A stretch of DNA of 64,000 nucleotides from the NCBI RefSeq assembly GCF_008831285.2, contig NC_045147.1, positions 17,276,854 through 17,340,853 of the forward strand. The letters run 5' to 3'. This document shows positions 27,134-38,525 of this stretch, piece after piece. The notes beneath the pieces are model-generated. The model was given only the letters and a program-made list of their open reading frames with translations. It was not told the origin of the DNA and ran no database searches. A program made the position numbers and the translations under genes. The first letter of the stretch is position 1. Each line of letters begins with the position of its first letter. The stretch comes from Nymphaea colorata. Lineage: Eukaryota; Streptophyta; Magnoliopsida; Nymphaeales; Nymphaeaceae.

Positions 27134-27313
27134 ATGGCTTCGGCGAACTGGTTGATCGCTTGGCAGTTGGTTCTACTGGTGGGAGCGATAGCAGTCAGGG
27201 CCTTAGTTAGGAGTAATCCGTGTATTATGGTCGGTAGCGGCAGTTCTTGTGATCGAGGCTCTAGTGCGGTTGAGGGAACGAAGAAGTTGGGGAGGACGTC
27301 CAGAGTTTGGTAA
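27134..27313 (+). CDS. Small ORF with a hydrophobic N-terminus, possible gene fragment
   Basis: The frame MASANWLIAWQLVLLVGAIAVRALVRSN runs 59 residues and begins just after a GTGCTGAAATATAG/G context resembling a splice acceptor. A T-rich stretch and a GC-richer block (26.88-27.06 kb) lie upstream, reminiscent of a 5' leader with an intron. I do not recognise the protein. It may be the broken 5' part of a membrane-protein gene or a chance frame. Confidence 0.2.
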   Translation: MASANWLIAWQLVLLVGAIAVRALVRSNPCIMVGSGSSCDRGSSAVEGTKKLGRTSRVW

Positions 27314-27902
27314 CTGGCTCGCGGTCCATAGTTGCGACTGCTTGAGAAGTCGGGAATCAAATTTAGAGTGACCAGGTAAGCGGGGAAGCCCATTGCTGAA
27401 GTAAAATTTTCTGCTGTTGTTCTCTTCGTTCTTCTTTCACAGTTGTTTCAGTTCCTTGTCGATTGCTTTGCACCTTGACTGCAATGATAAAGTGCAGATT
27501 TTTGAGTTATTTCAAGTTGGATTAATGGGTAATTAGTTGAAATGCTCCATTAATGACATTGAAATGATGCTTGATTGGGCTTTGAACTTTCATTCTGTCC
27601 GTCTTTGTTTAGTGATTGTAGGTAAGTTCTCGGGCATATTAATTTACCATCATTTTGCTTTTGGTAATACTTTTTATTTCAAAATAACTCATTCAAGTTT
27701 GGATGGATCCAAAGAAAGGAATGTCCACATTCTTCTTTGATTCCATGCTTGAGTGGTTAGTTAATTTGTGGTCGCGATACTGCGGAATTGTACTTCATCA
27801 CCTGCTAAGAGTTTAGTTTACAGAGGAGCTTTGGTTCCACTACAGTTATCACGACTTTATAGTCACATAGGACTCAGACAGAGTATGGAGAGTGAGGAGC
27901 AG

Positions 27903-28300
27903 GATGTTAGGAACGACGCCCTCTCACTTTCTCTTACGACACCCAGAGAAGAAACCAAAGAAGAGAAGAAATAATAAGGCACAAGGATTTTATGTGGTTC
28001 AATGATAAGGTTCTCCTACGTCCTCGGCCCCACAGAGTTTTCACTACCACAAAAGAATAGAAGAATACAAGAAACTGCCCCCCTCAAAAACATGGGGATT
28101 AGGGAAAACCCACAAAACATAAAATTATGTGAATGCCCTTTCACAGGAAAGCCTATTAAGTATGAGTCAGGCTCCACAGTCCAACACAGGAAGCATCTAG
28201 ATGACAAACGTTGTGTTTTAATTAATCTTCCTAGATTGAAGCTCTTGGCTTGCCAGTCTTCTTTATCTAAAATTCTCTGTTTCCTACCCAAAATGTGAGG
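27903..28300 (+). mobile_element. Copia-like solo LTR or LTR fragment, fossil
   Basis: The block starts with TGTTAGGA, a usual plant Copia LTR start. It carries the conserved-looking segment gattttatgtggttcaatg followed by cctacgtcctcggcccc, which is typical of the transcription-start half of such LTRs. No internal coding region is attached, so it is probably a solo LTR or fragment. The right end is uncertain. It appears old and non-functional. Confidence 0.5.
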
Positions 28301-31300
28301 TTGTCGCTTGTACAGTCATCGTTCATCATCATGCGTGCACCATATATAAAACATTTCCTAAAATTGATAAAGAAATCAATACACAACACTGTCCATGCGA
28401 AAATCATCAAGAAAAAGCGAGATATCATTTCGGCTGGCCTTTTCCAGTTGTACCCGTATGTGCTTTTACAGTTTATCTGACGTCATTACTGTTTTCAGCT
28501 GGTTATTAGTGAAGTAACCTGCGGATATTGTTATATGCACATGCAGAAAACAGTATTTGTTTGTTCTAAAGCTACACGGATATTTGCAGTTCAAGAAGAT
28601 ATTCTTCTGAAAGAGCCTATTGAGTTTCAAAAGCTTTTGTTGGCAATGCCAGTTTAGTGTCTCGTGGCTGTCTTTTACTCTTTTGTCAAATATTGCACAT
28701 TGTAGAATTCTAAAAGTGTCTCATAATACATGCAAAAGAGGAAAATAATACAGAGGATTTTCTGCAGCAGTTATGCAAAACGTTATCTTGTGTTCATAGT
28801 AAGTCATTGAAATTTTGCTTGTTAGTAAATTGTGTTCTTGCTTCCTGTGAATGAATATGCCCTCTAGTGAAGCTCCTCATTGGTGAAGATTGCTTTTTCA
28901 TGCTTTAGAGCAGGCTTCTTGGCCGTGGATTTTCTCTCTTAAGGAATCTATGTGAACATGATAGTGGTTCATTCCGGGCTAAACATAAATTTCTGTGAAA
29001 AGATAAATTTAGTTCTTCTGAACTATGTGAAAAAATATTGGTTCATTTACATGTTTTACAGCAGTTAAGATATGCTGAGCCCTCTAAACATCACTAGGGA
29101 TGGGAACATAGGGTTGAATACACATTCACGTAGGTAATTGTAATAACTACTGAGAGACAAAAGCATATTAGCTAATGGATTCTAGATCATCTAAATCTAC
29201 CATTTTCTGGTTGAGCCGTTGAGCTAATAATTGCTAAAACATTTACCTATTAGCAAATAATATGCCAAAATCACATAGAAAACATGTTATCACATGCTAC
29301 TGAGTTCATTTAAACCGTCTAGGTCTCTGTTGTAGACACTTGGGTTCTGAACTGATGGTAATGGTTTTGTCGAGATGTCACACTGCATATTTTTCTTGTC
29401 TTTAATTGGCTTTTGAGTTTTGACACTGAAATGAGTTAACTTCACCATTATTTTCTAGACCATTCCATAATTGCCGACTTACTTCTTCGGTGTAAAAATC
29501 TGTGACGTTGCTCTGTCAGCGGTAACTTCTAAAGCACCATTTGGGTCCTGACAATTGAGAGGGATCTCAACTAACCAAAGGTATGGTTCAGGTTCAAGGC
29601 TTTCGTTTCTGCAAAATGAATTCTTACCTTTAAAGCACCATCTCCATCTCATAGTTTCCTGGGCCTGAAAAGTCACTCGCAGTCCTCGGTGTGAAGGCAA
29701 GGTACCTCTAGCTGATTATCCTGAAGCATGCTCAACTTCATCGTCATATTTAGGTGGAAATTTGATGACTATGAAATTAAAAACTCCAGTCCAATTTCAA
29801 AAACGTCAACCATAAGATATCCCACAGAGAAAAAAGTTTGATGTTATGTTGTGACAAAAGAACTTTGAGTCCACCTTTATCCTGGATTATTTGCGAACAG
29901 GCATGATGCCAAAAAGTACGCTGTTTGTCTATTAGTTGCATATTCTGTAATCTTAACTCCTAATTTTGATCCCCAAAAAAGTTCTCTAAATTGTTATTGG
30001 CATCACCTGTAGCTTGGTTGCTTTCTTCGGTCTCTCTGTTAGGACCTGTAAGTGTGCTGATTAGTTGTTCCTGTTTTATAATTCTTCAACTTTTAACCTG
30101 CTTTCTCTATCTTCTTGATGAACATCTTTCAGTAGCAAAAAGTAAGAATTGTTTTTGCTTGTTCTTACAATTGCCAAGGCTTTGTTGACGTGTCTAATTC
30201 AAGTCAGCAGAGAATGGGAATTGACGAAATGGGGTCCCAGGAATGAGCCCTTGGAGATGAATTGCAGGAAGATTTTTTTGGCTGCTATCTCATACGAGGG
30301 GTTAAGTTACAGAATATGAATGGGTTCATTGTTTGGATTTCATACAAGTTATCATGAGTTTCCCACCTTATGTGCGATGAGTACCTACTGTTGCACAACA
30401 ATCTGAGTGTTGATCATCGCTCGAAAGGTTTGGTAGAGATAAACTTGTTAGACTGTTAACTTAGGGGACAGATGTAACTCACGATGGCTGTGAAACATCC
30501 ATGAAAGTCGAAATTTGCACCCGATTTTGATTCTGGGATTTTGGTTAGCCTTAGTATAACATGAACGCTGATATAATGGGGCCGCTAGTATGGATATCAT
30601 GGGACAAAAGATGAAGGTAGATGCTTAGGCAGGCAAAATATGGAGTGGTGGAAATACTCACCATATTACTGCAGGGGAATCCAGGTATTAATTCTTCCAC
30701 CGGGGAAGTGCTCATTATTCAACTAAAGGAGAAAAAAAAAACTTTTCCAATCACGTGACTGGATCTGAAAAATAAATTAACTACAAAATCTCTAAATATA
30801 AAGAATAAAACAGGCAAGGAAGGAGAAACATCACAAAATTCTTGTAGGAATGAAACAGGCACCTAGAAATAGCTCTCCGACCATTTACACCCCCAAATAT
30901 CTCCCGGTTTGAATAACACGAGGGGTGGTCTCTACCATGCTAGTGGATCTGGTCTACCTTGATCTAAGAAGTCGCTATCTTCACCTAACACTCCGTTCTT
31001 TTTCATGTGTTCTTTTCTAATTGAAATGACTTGTCTAGTAAAAAAACATAATTCTTTGCCCGGATGAAGAACGCTAGCGATTTTCATATTCTGCATAAAG
31101 ATTATGGTTAAGATTATATCATAAGGATTTCTTTATTTAGAAATCATATGTTTTTTGCCAATCTAGACACGCCCACAATACATATTCCCTAGCTAAAAAT
31201 AAAATGCCACCTTAAAATTGGCATTCCTGGAAGAGTTATTGCCGTCTTCTTTGCGTTTGTAAATCTCTCAATCTTTAATTGCACTTTCAAGAAAAGCTGT

Positions 31301-33519
31301 TAATGCAGTTTTATAAAGCCTTCCACTTTTGTAAGCACAATATGTTAATCGGAACAATATTTAATCGGTAGAAGAGGCACAATTTCATTGGCCTCTCTGT
31401 TCCTCATATGGCTTTGCATGAGAAGCTTTTCCCGATTCCAGTTTACAGATCAACACATTCTATGGAGAAATCGTTCACTTCTTGGAAAATCTTTCTTGAT
31501 CGATTTTTTCTTTAAATATTTCGGATTCGGGTTTGTTGCTTCGGATGCAATTCTATTGCAGACATGGGACAATTAACAATTTTTCTTGTTTTGATTATTC
31601 AAGGTGAATTAACTCTCATTCTTTGAACATCACATCAACTCTTTTGCACAGTGTTTTTAATTGGAATCTCACGACTTGTAGTTAAGCTCCTTATTTATGC
31701 ACCTGGAAAATATTTGGGCACTCCTTCATCTCTTAACTTCAACTGCTTAAGTAAGCTCTTGCATTCAAATACTGATTAACGATCATGCAATATGTCTTTT
31801 GAGCAAGATCGGTAAGGTCCTGCTATATGCATCATCTTTCTCCGAAGATAATTTTGGCAATATTTAGTTGAGCGGACATGCTCTTCTTCCTCTCCAATAT
31901 CATCTTGTTCACCCTTTAGTTGCAGCCTCACCTTGCTTTCTGGAATATGGTCAAATCTTGTACTTTACTTCCAGCTTTTATTCACTTCTGTTTTCGTCTA
32001 TGCAACGTTGTAAACGTGTGCATTTCATGCTTAATTACGCATGAAAAGCTCCATAAGTAATACTAATTTTCTTTTACGTTTTATAATATAGGATCACACT
32101 TTTCTGGATGCATCATCCATAAAAGTAGTACAATTATTAAGACCACATGGACTGTGAACAAATTAAAGCCTTACTTTACCAATAGCTTTGTAAATAAGTT
32201 GTATGTTGCTTCTTTATAAGATGAAGGATATTACACGAACTAAATGCACATTTTTTCCTTTAAGAAAGAGTTTTTTTTCCTTTTTCATCAGTAAACCATG
32301 TGCTGTAACATCTACACCACAAATATGTTCGTGAATTGTTTGTCAATTATCATTATATTTATACCAACTAGGCGTACACACTGAGGTTATGTAATTTTTT
32401 GCTGCAGATCTACAGTCACTGCCATTCAAATATGACGCATACTTTCTGATTCAATTATTATAGAATTATGTAAAATAATTTTTTATTCTAACAGCTTCCA
32501 TTGTTTATCCAATTTGATTTTTTGACTATCCCCTTGATGCGTGTGCAACCATCCTTTCGATAAATGATATCTTCAGCATTTACCTTCCAAACCATCCAAT
32601 TATCTTCTGCATTTACCACTTCTGTTTTGATAAACTCACAGGATATGGAAGCACCATTTTTCTTAACAAGGTGAGAAAACCTGAGAATAGATCGATGACT
32701 ACCCAAGCACTGAAATGTCGATAAAAATTCAAAGAATCAGAGAGGAAGAAAAGAATAGTTTTTCATCTATAATGAACAACTGCATTGCATAATGATAAGT
32801 TTATCGTCTTTATTATAGTACTGTTGCAAATCTGAATCGACGGCAACTGGACTTGCTTCTTGCTAGAATAAACAAAATTTTCCAGGACAATGTGGATAAC
32901 TTTTGGAAAACCTGGAAGGACAAGCTAAGGCCCCTTTCCTCTTGTTAGGAACAAAGAGTTGGCTTCAAACTTCTTTTGGTTTCTTAAATACGAAAGAACG
33001 GCTTTGTTTTCATTCCCCATCTACGGATAGGGAGCGCAGAACAACTGCTCAAGTATTTTTTCACTACTTTCTTTTTTAGATTTTTATTTTCCATTAGAGA
33101 ATGGTTCAAGCTGCTTAAGTTGGCAGCATATAGCATTAGCTAAGTCCTTAATTTGCAGCCATGCTGATTCGTTCGAAAGAAATCAGCGATGATGGTGGTG
33201 ATGATTACGACTGAGGCACAGAGACAGAACCTGCTTACAGCTGAAGAAAGATGCAAGAGTCAGGTGCAGGAAATCCAGTACAGGGCCTGAGGCCTACGTT
33301 CTAAGAAAAAATATGAGAAATCAACAAGATGGACAACACTCCACAGCATGAGTTCAAAGTCTTCAAACCAATGCTACGACCAGAGGAGCATGTTGGAGCA
33401 GCTGCAGGAAGTATACCATGAGTACAAATCAATGCTATGACCAAACAGCATTTTTACACATCTTACCAAGAAAACAAATGTGAGCTAAGAAGAAACAGGA
33501 GAAAAGAATTACAGACGAA
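28301..33519. other. Intergenic DNA, no gene seen
   Basis: AT-rich throughout, with short scattered ORFs that look like chance frames. I saw no conserved domains, long repeats or RNA genes. Its right end should hold the 3' UTR of the minus-strand F-box gene. Confidence 0.5.
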
Positions 33520-34899
33520 TCATGGTGTTGCAGGCCAACCAACGCAATGGTTCGTATCAGGAACATAGATCCTCATGCCTAGACCATCCAACCCTTGATC
33601 CTCTTCATAATCATCCGACACATCATCAGCGCTTCCATCATAACTGTCCAGCATTTCATCCGCACCATCATGGAGGTGCCAATCCGAGTCGAATTCTTCA
33701 TCCCCAATTGAGTTCCATTCATCATCATCATCCTCCTCGTCATTGCAAGGCTCCTGATAATGCAGATCAAATTGGTCCACCACTTCTGGTCCTAAAACCT
33801 TCAAACCTTGCTTCTGCCTCTGAGTCAGCCATTCCTCCCCTTGCAATCTGACATACCAACATCCTCTCAAATCCAGGAACTCCAGCTCCAGGCACGCCGA
33901 AAGGATCTCTCTAACACCCGCCGTTGTCAGCAGACCATACGGCATCTCTAAATGCTTGATCTGCGGCATGGTCCTTGCAATCGCCAACGCCTCATCGTCT
34001 TGGGGGTTCTTACTCAACACCCCCATCGGATGCATTGTCCTCTTCACAGATACTAGAGATTTGCAATGCCTGCCGAAAGACTCCAGAGCTTCAGCCCCAA
34101 TGCTCTCACAGTAACTCATATCCAATAACTTCAGTTTCTGGAACTTGGCAGCAACTTGGACAACAACGGCATCACTTAATTGACTTTTGGGGATTCGCAG
34201 GCTCTCCAGAGAAGAAGCACTGACATGTCCAACAGAATAAGATCACATCACTGGAAATGCAGAATAAAGCAACAGCACAAAGGGAAAACAAAATGAAGAA
34301 GGCCAGAAGTAGAGAAGCATATGCATCAAAACACCCGGGAAGACAGATATTAAAGAAGTTATAAAAGAAATTGAAAGCATAAATCAAGGGCAGGCAGATA
34401 CTCTCGTAAAGCAGGCGAAAGAACTTGAATCTTGAAGAACAGCGTAAAGCAAAAATGGAAGCAGAAAAATACAAAGAAATGTTGAAAAAAGACCCCACAG
34501 GCAAGAAGCAAAAAAGAATAAAATAAGGGAACGAAAAAAACAGAGGGAAGAAGAGGAAGTGTGAGGGAAACTCTACTGGTCTGCTATGAAAGCGAAGGAA
34601 TTGTCGTCCGGGACGGCGTAGACGGAGAGCTGACGGAGCGAACCGGAGCTCCTGGGGAGGAGAAGGCGAAGCATCCGGTCCACCTGGTCGAGTTTGCTAT
34701 GCATCATGCACCATTCCTCGATATCGATATTTTGCCAGCAGTAAGGAGCAGCGGCGACCTCCGCCCACGATCTGCAGACCCTCGGCACCACCATCAGTAA
34801 GTCTCGCAGGGAAAGCTTGCTGAAGATCAGCCCAATCACGTCGGGAACTAATTCCTCCCAAGACCGCAATTCCTCTGCCTCCCTGCCACCACCACACAT
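33520..34899 (-). CDS. FBW2: F-box protein of the FBW2 type, two exons
   Basis: Substrate adaptor of an SCF (SKP1-cullin-F-box) ubiquitin ligase; Arabidopsis FBW2 is reported to act on AGO1 turnover and ABA responses. Exons: 34899-34577 and 34219-33520, joined in phase, giving 340 residues (Arabidopsis FBW2 is about 317). Residues 11-60 form the F-box (WEELVPDVIGLIFSKLSLRDLL, VPRVCRSWAEVA). A run of leucine-rich-repeat-like segments follows: LRQLSVYAV, SLESLRIPKSQL, LKLLDMSYCESIGAEAL, CKSLVSVKRTMHPMG, IKHLEMPYGLLTTAGVREIL, LEFLDLRGCWYVRL and KVLGPEVV. The C-terminus is strongly acidic (EEDDDDEW and a series of Asp/Glu clusters), longer than I recall in Arabidopsis. The donor is CA/GTAGAG and the acceptor CAG/TGCTTC; the join reads FIADHASSL, matching the family. 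It looks intact. Confidence 0.93.
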
Positions 34900-36649
34900 T
34901 GCTCTCTATCTCTCTCGCTCTGAGACATCAAATGCCAACCAAACAAAGGAAAAAATGAAAGGTAGGAAGAAATGTTTCTTGCTTTCTTCAAAAACGGTAT
35001 TTATTCCCTCTATCGACGAGACCGATACGGGAATCCTGCTTCAACTGTTCAACACAAATTCCACAGAAATAGCAGATGGGTATCCTCCAAATCAAGTTGA
35101 TGATGAACAAGAAAACAATGGGAGGGGAATGAAGGGGAACGCTGGGATGGGAGAAGAACCAAGAACCAGCTGAGTTTGTTACCAACGAGAAGCGAGTAGT
35201 CCGGGTTCCCCGCCTTGCAAGAAGGGTAGGCTATTCAAAAATATAGAGACAAGAAGGCTCCAAAAAAGAACAAACGATAGCAAACGTAGACCAGTAATTT
35301 TGAGGAGGATAGAAGGAAAAAAAAATGGAGTGGGGCAATTAGCCAAACTGCAAAGGGCCAACCGAAGCAGGAGTAAATTCTCCAAATGGTCTCCTCTTAT
35401 ACTTGTAGGCCATTGCTATATTCTATTCTTATATTCGGCAGGTTTAGCTCTTATCCTGGTCAATCATGTACTTAAATTTTGTTTCTCAAAACTATTATGA
35501 TTGAAAGTCGATTTGATTTGGAAACCAATTTTTGACAACATCGGTTTTCGATTGTCAAATTTATTTTCAAAAACTTGTTTAGAGAACCAAAGCAACAGAC
35601 AAGAATGAACAGCCAAAGAAGAATAAGGGGACAACGGACTTAACATTTGCCTATGATTCGAATTTGAAAGGAAAACACCAAAATTAATATCTTGCATCTT
35701 TTACCCACTGAACTGAAATTTGACAGACGGACACCATTAAAGACAAAGTGGAAGCAGCAAAGGAGGAGAAAATGACGAGCCCATTGCTGCCACCTGCACG
35801 AAGTCCCTTGTTCTTGTCTTCAGGGAGTTCATCCTCACATGACTGCAAACTTTTAGAACTCACCAGTGTGTCTGCAAATTCTTCTTCCTTTCAAGGGAAC
35901 AACATCACAACGAACAAACTAGCTAGCTGGCTCCGCTGGGTCCATGTCTTGGGTAGTTGGGTTGTCAACGGGTTGGGTTTATCTAAACATCGGGTTCAGT
36001 CCAAACCCGTTCACTTGAGTTTCATTAAAAGAAGAACCATTGCCAGTTGGACCTGCATTTTCCTATGTGGTTTTGCATCATTTTTGGATCTAAATCCAAA
36101 GCCTGACAAGAATTCCACTTAATAAAATAAAAGTAGCTCGCTAGCTTAGAACAAAGAACTAACTGATATAGTCAAACATATATTAATATTGTTGAGTGTT
36201 TTCTTAATTTTATCTCAAAGATCCAATTTAAGTTATTCATAACCTAGTCTTTATTCGACAGAAAGTTGCTATTACTAAGGCCTCAAAACAAAACGTTTCT
36301 CACGATAGATATTTTTTTTACTTACTAAAATTTCAACATGGTGTTGTGAATTGCCTTTCAAAACTTTTTAGAGCAAAAATTGAAGGGAGCCAGAGCCCCG
36401 TGGCCCCTTTTTCAGTTCCATCCTTGCATTTGCCTGCCGTCATTTATATGTGTCTCCCTGCTCAAGACTACACTGGAGAACCGGGTTCAGGCAATGGGGT
36501 GCCTCCTCTAGACACTGCCTGCTAGCTTCAGTTCTCCCCTCTTCAGATTTCTGGCTTTGCCATTGCTTGGACAGATCGACCGTCATTTACATTCGTCTCT
36601 CTGTGCTGGACAACGGATGCGCAGCAACAGGTCATTAATGGCTGCCCCA
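34900..36649. other. Intergenic DNA upstream of the F-box gene
   Basis: It should contain the promoter of the minus-strand F-box gene; no clear TATA box was seen. A 124-residue plus-strand frame at 35748-36122 has no recognisable domain. I see nothing else supported. Confidence 0.45.
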
Positions 36650-37110
36650 ATTTTCATATCTTCCAATTTCATTCGTCTTGAAATCGAGGGCCGAAAAGAA
36701 TGAAAACCAACATTCCAATCACAGGAGTTGATGTTCATCTCTCGAAAGGGAAAGCTATTAAGTGCTCTGGTCCTCCAAACGAGGACATCATTATCTCAAC
36801 AGGGGATAAGTTTGAGTAGCGCGACTTCATTAGCGACAAGGATACTCTCTCCTAGGGAACGCAGACATGTGGCGAAATTGTCGCCGAAGAGTGACGCGCA
36901 GGATACGGTGGGGCTCTAGGGAAGGGGCCCCGGAAGAGTACTAGAGCGCGTCCAATCTACTACCACACAGAAAGGGAATGCGTGGATCCACCCTCTTCTT
37001 TATGTTCCTTTCTCCATCAAGGAACTGGTTCTGACTGGTGATATAGAACCATTGGGGATGCTTCTGTCACGGTGAACCGGTGAAAGCTTGTCCATAAGAT
37101 AATGGCAAAT
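36650..37110. other. Block of unusual composition, possible organelle-derived insertion
   Basis: This block is purine-rich and GC-richer than its surroundings, with words such as gggctctagggaaggggccc and ccgaagagtgacgcgcagg that recall plant mitochondrial DNA more than the AT-rich nuclear background. A 63-residue frame (36728-36919) is Arg/Ser-rich without a recognised family. Transfer from the mitochondrion is a guess based on composition and I could not match a named mitochondrial gene. Confidence 0.3.
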
Positions 37111-37355
37111 GATGAAAGTGAAAGGAGCAACCAGGGCTTCCTAAATTGTTTCCCTTCTCATCTGTTCTACTCCATGGCTTAATAGGGAATTTTGCCTTTC
37201 CATGGACAGCATTTATAACTCTTCCACACAAATTGCAAGCCTCAGTTCGTTGCATCTGGAAGGGTTAGAAACGCAGGAAGGCAGAGTTGCATGGCCACCC
37301 CTTCTGTTTCCATTGAAGTGAGATTAATAATGTTGCGATCAATCAATTGTGTGTG

Positions 37356-37361
<6 letters not shown>

Positions 37362-37433
<72 letters not shown>
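37362..37433. repeat. Compound (TA)n-(GA)n microsatellite
   Basis: About 44 bases of TA then about 28 bases of GA. This is the inverted form of the (CT)n-(TA)n arrays at 23.89 and 43.95 kb. Confidence 0.95.
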
Positions 37434-37533
37434 GTTTGGAAGGTGCCACAATTTCATGCTGAATCCATACAACCAGTTGCTCCTGTCAAGTGTCAAAGGA
37501 CCATGAGGACAAAGGTATACATTGTAAAGAATT

Positions 37534-37937
37534 TAAGTGTTTATAAAGGGAATCATTACCATAAATGATTGTTTTTATTTCATAAATTAGTCATAGTCTT
37601 TTTGAGATTGAAGTCGAAACAGTTAAGGGGCGGGTTGGGATCCACCAAATCAAGGGCTCAAGCCCGAAAGTGGGTCGAGTTGTTACAATGGCATCATAGC
37701 TGATTCAACACTCAGACCTAGAGTCCCACACTCGCGGATGCGTATGCCTTAAAGAGGTGGATTATAATACTTCAAAAATTTAATTTCGTATTGAAGATTA
37801 TCTTTAAGGGCTTATAAAGTGGGTTATTAATGAGATGATTGTCTTGGTTTTTACTCTTTTTGAGGCTGAAGCCGAGGGACGGGTTAGAATCCACCAAACC
37901 AGGGAGGGCTAAAGCTCAAGAGTGGGTCGTTGTTACA
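37534..37937 (+). mobile_element. TRIM-like (miniature LTR) element fossil: two LTR-like repeats around a short centre
   Basis: Two related blocks in the same orientation, 37534-37687 and 37805-37937, share ttataaag, ctttttgag-tgaag, atccaccaaa and agtgggtcg, and both end in tgttaca. Directly after the first is atggcatcatagc (37688-37700), which resembles the initiator-Met primer binding site of Copia and TRIM elements. The centre is only about 117 bases and non-coding. The two repeats have diverged considerably, so the element is old and not active. A tandem duplication of one LTR is an alternative reading. Confidence 0.5.
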
Positions 37938-38525
37938 CTACCTATCCACTATCCAGTAAGTTGTTCCTACCCAAATACTAATTTTTTCTTTTTCTTTTTC
38001 CAATAGAGTGACATGCAAACGAACTGTGCGTCCAATTCAGAGGAGGTAGCAGCTCTAACGGCGAAAAGATGGGGGAATCAGGAAATAATTGCTAAGGACA
38101 ATCAAGAAAAGATAGCAAATGGAGCAATTTTAGTGATACGACCGTGTAGAGATCTGGGCTTGGATCGAGTTGGTACAAACAAATCAGGTTTGGGTACAAA
38201 TTCTGCACATCGGGAAAAAGACCGTGAACCCAGAAAGCGAGAACCACTTCCAAATCACTTGCTTCGCAGGTGATTGATATGAAAAATAAACTGCAGCAAA
38301 CCGCACATTGAAAATCCAGACTCACTCTATATTCCAAACAGCACAAGAGACTACAATCATGGAGCACATTTCTCTAGTGCAAACAAGGTGTAATCAACAG
38401 ATGACTTACAACTTACAGATACAAAACAAAGGACACAAATGATGTGGAACTGGGTGTTCCCCTAAGTTCCGTTTGGAGCAATTTCAAATCTTCGACATTG
38501 TCACATGTAGATCGTGTTACGTGGC

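Noticed and set aside
35748-36122. 124-residue plus-strand ORF
   Set aside because: No recognisable domain, Ser-rich composition and no upstream promoter signals; probably a chance frame.
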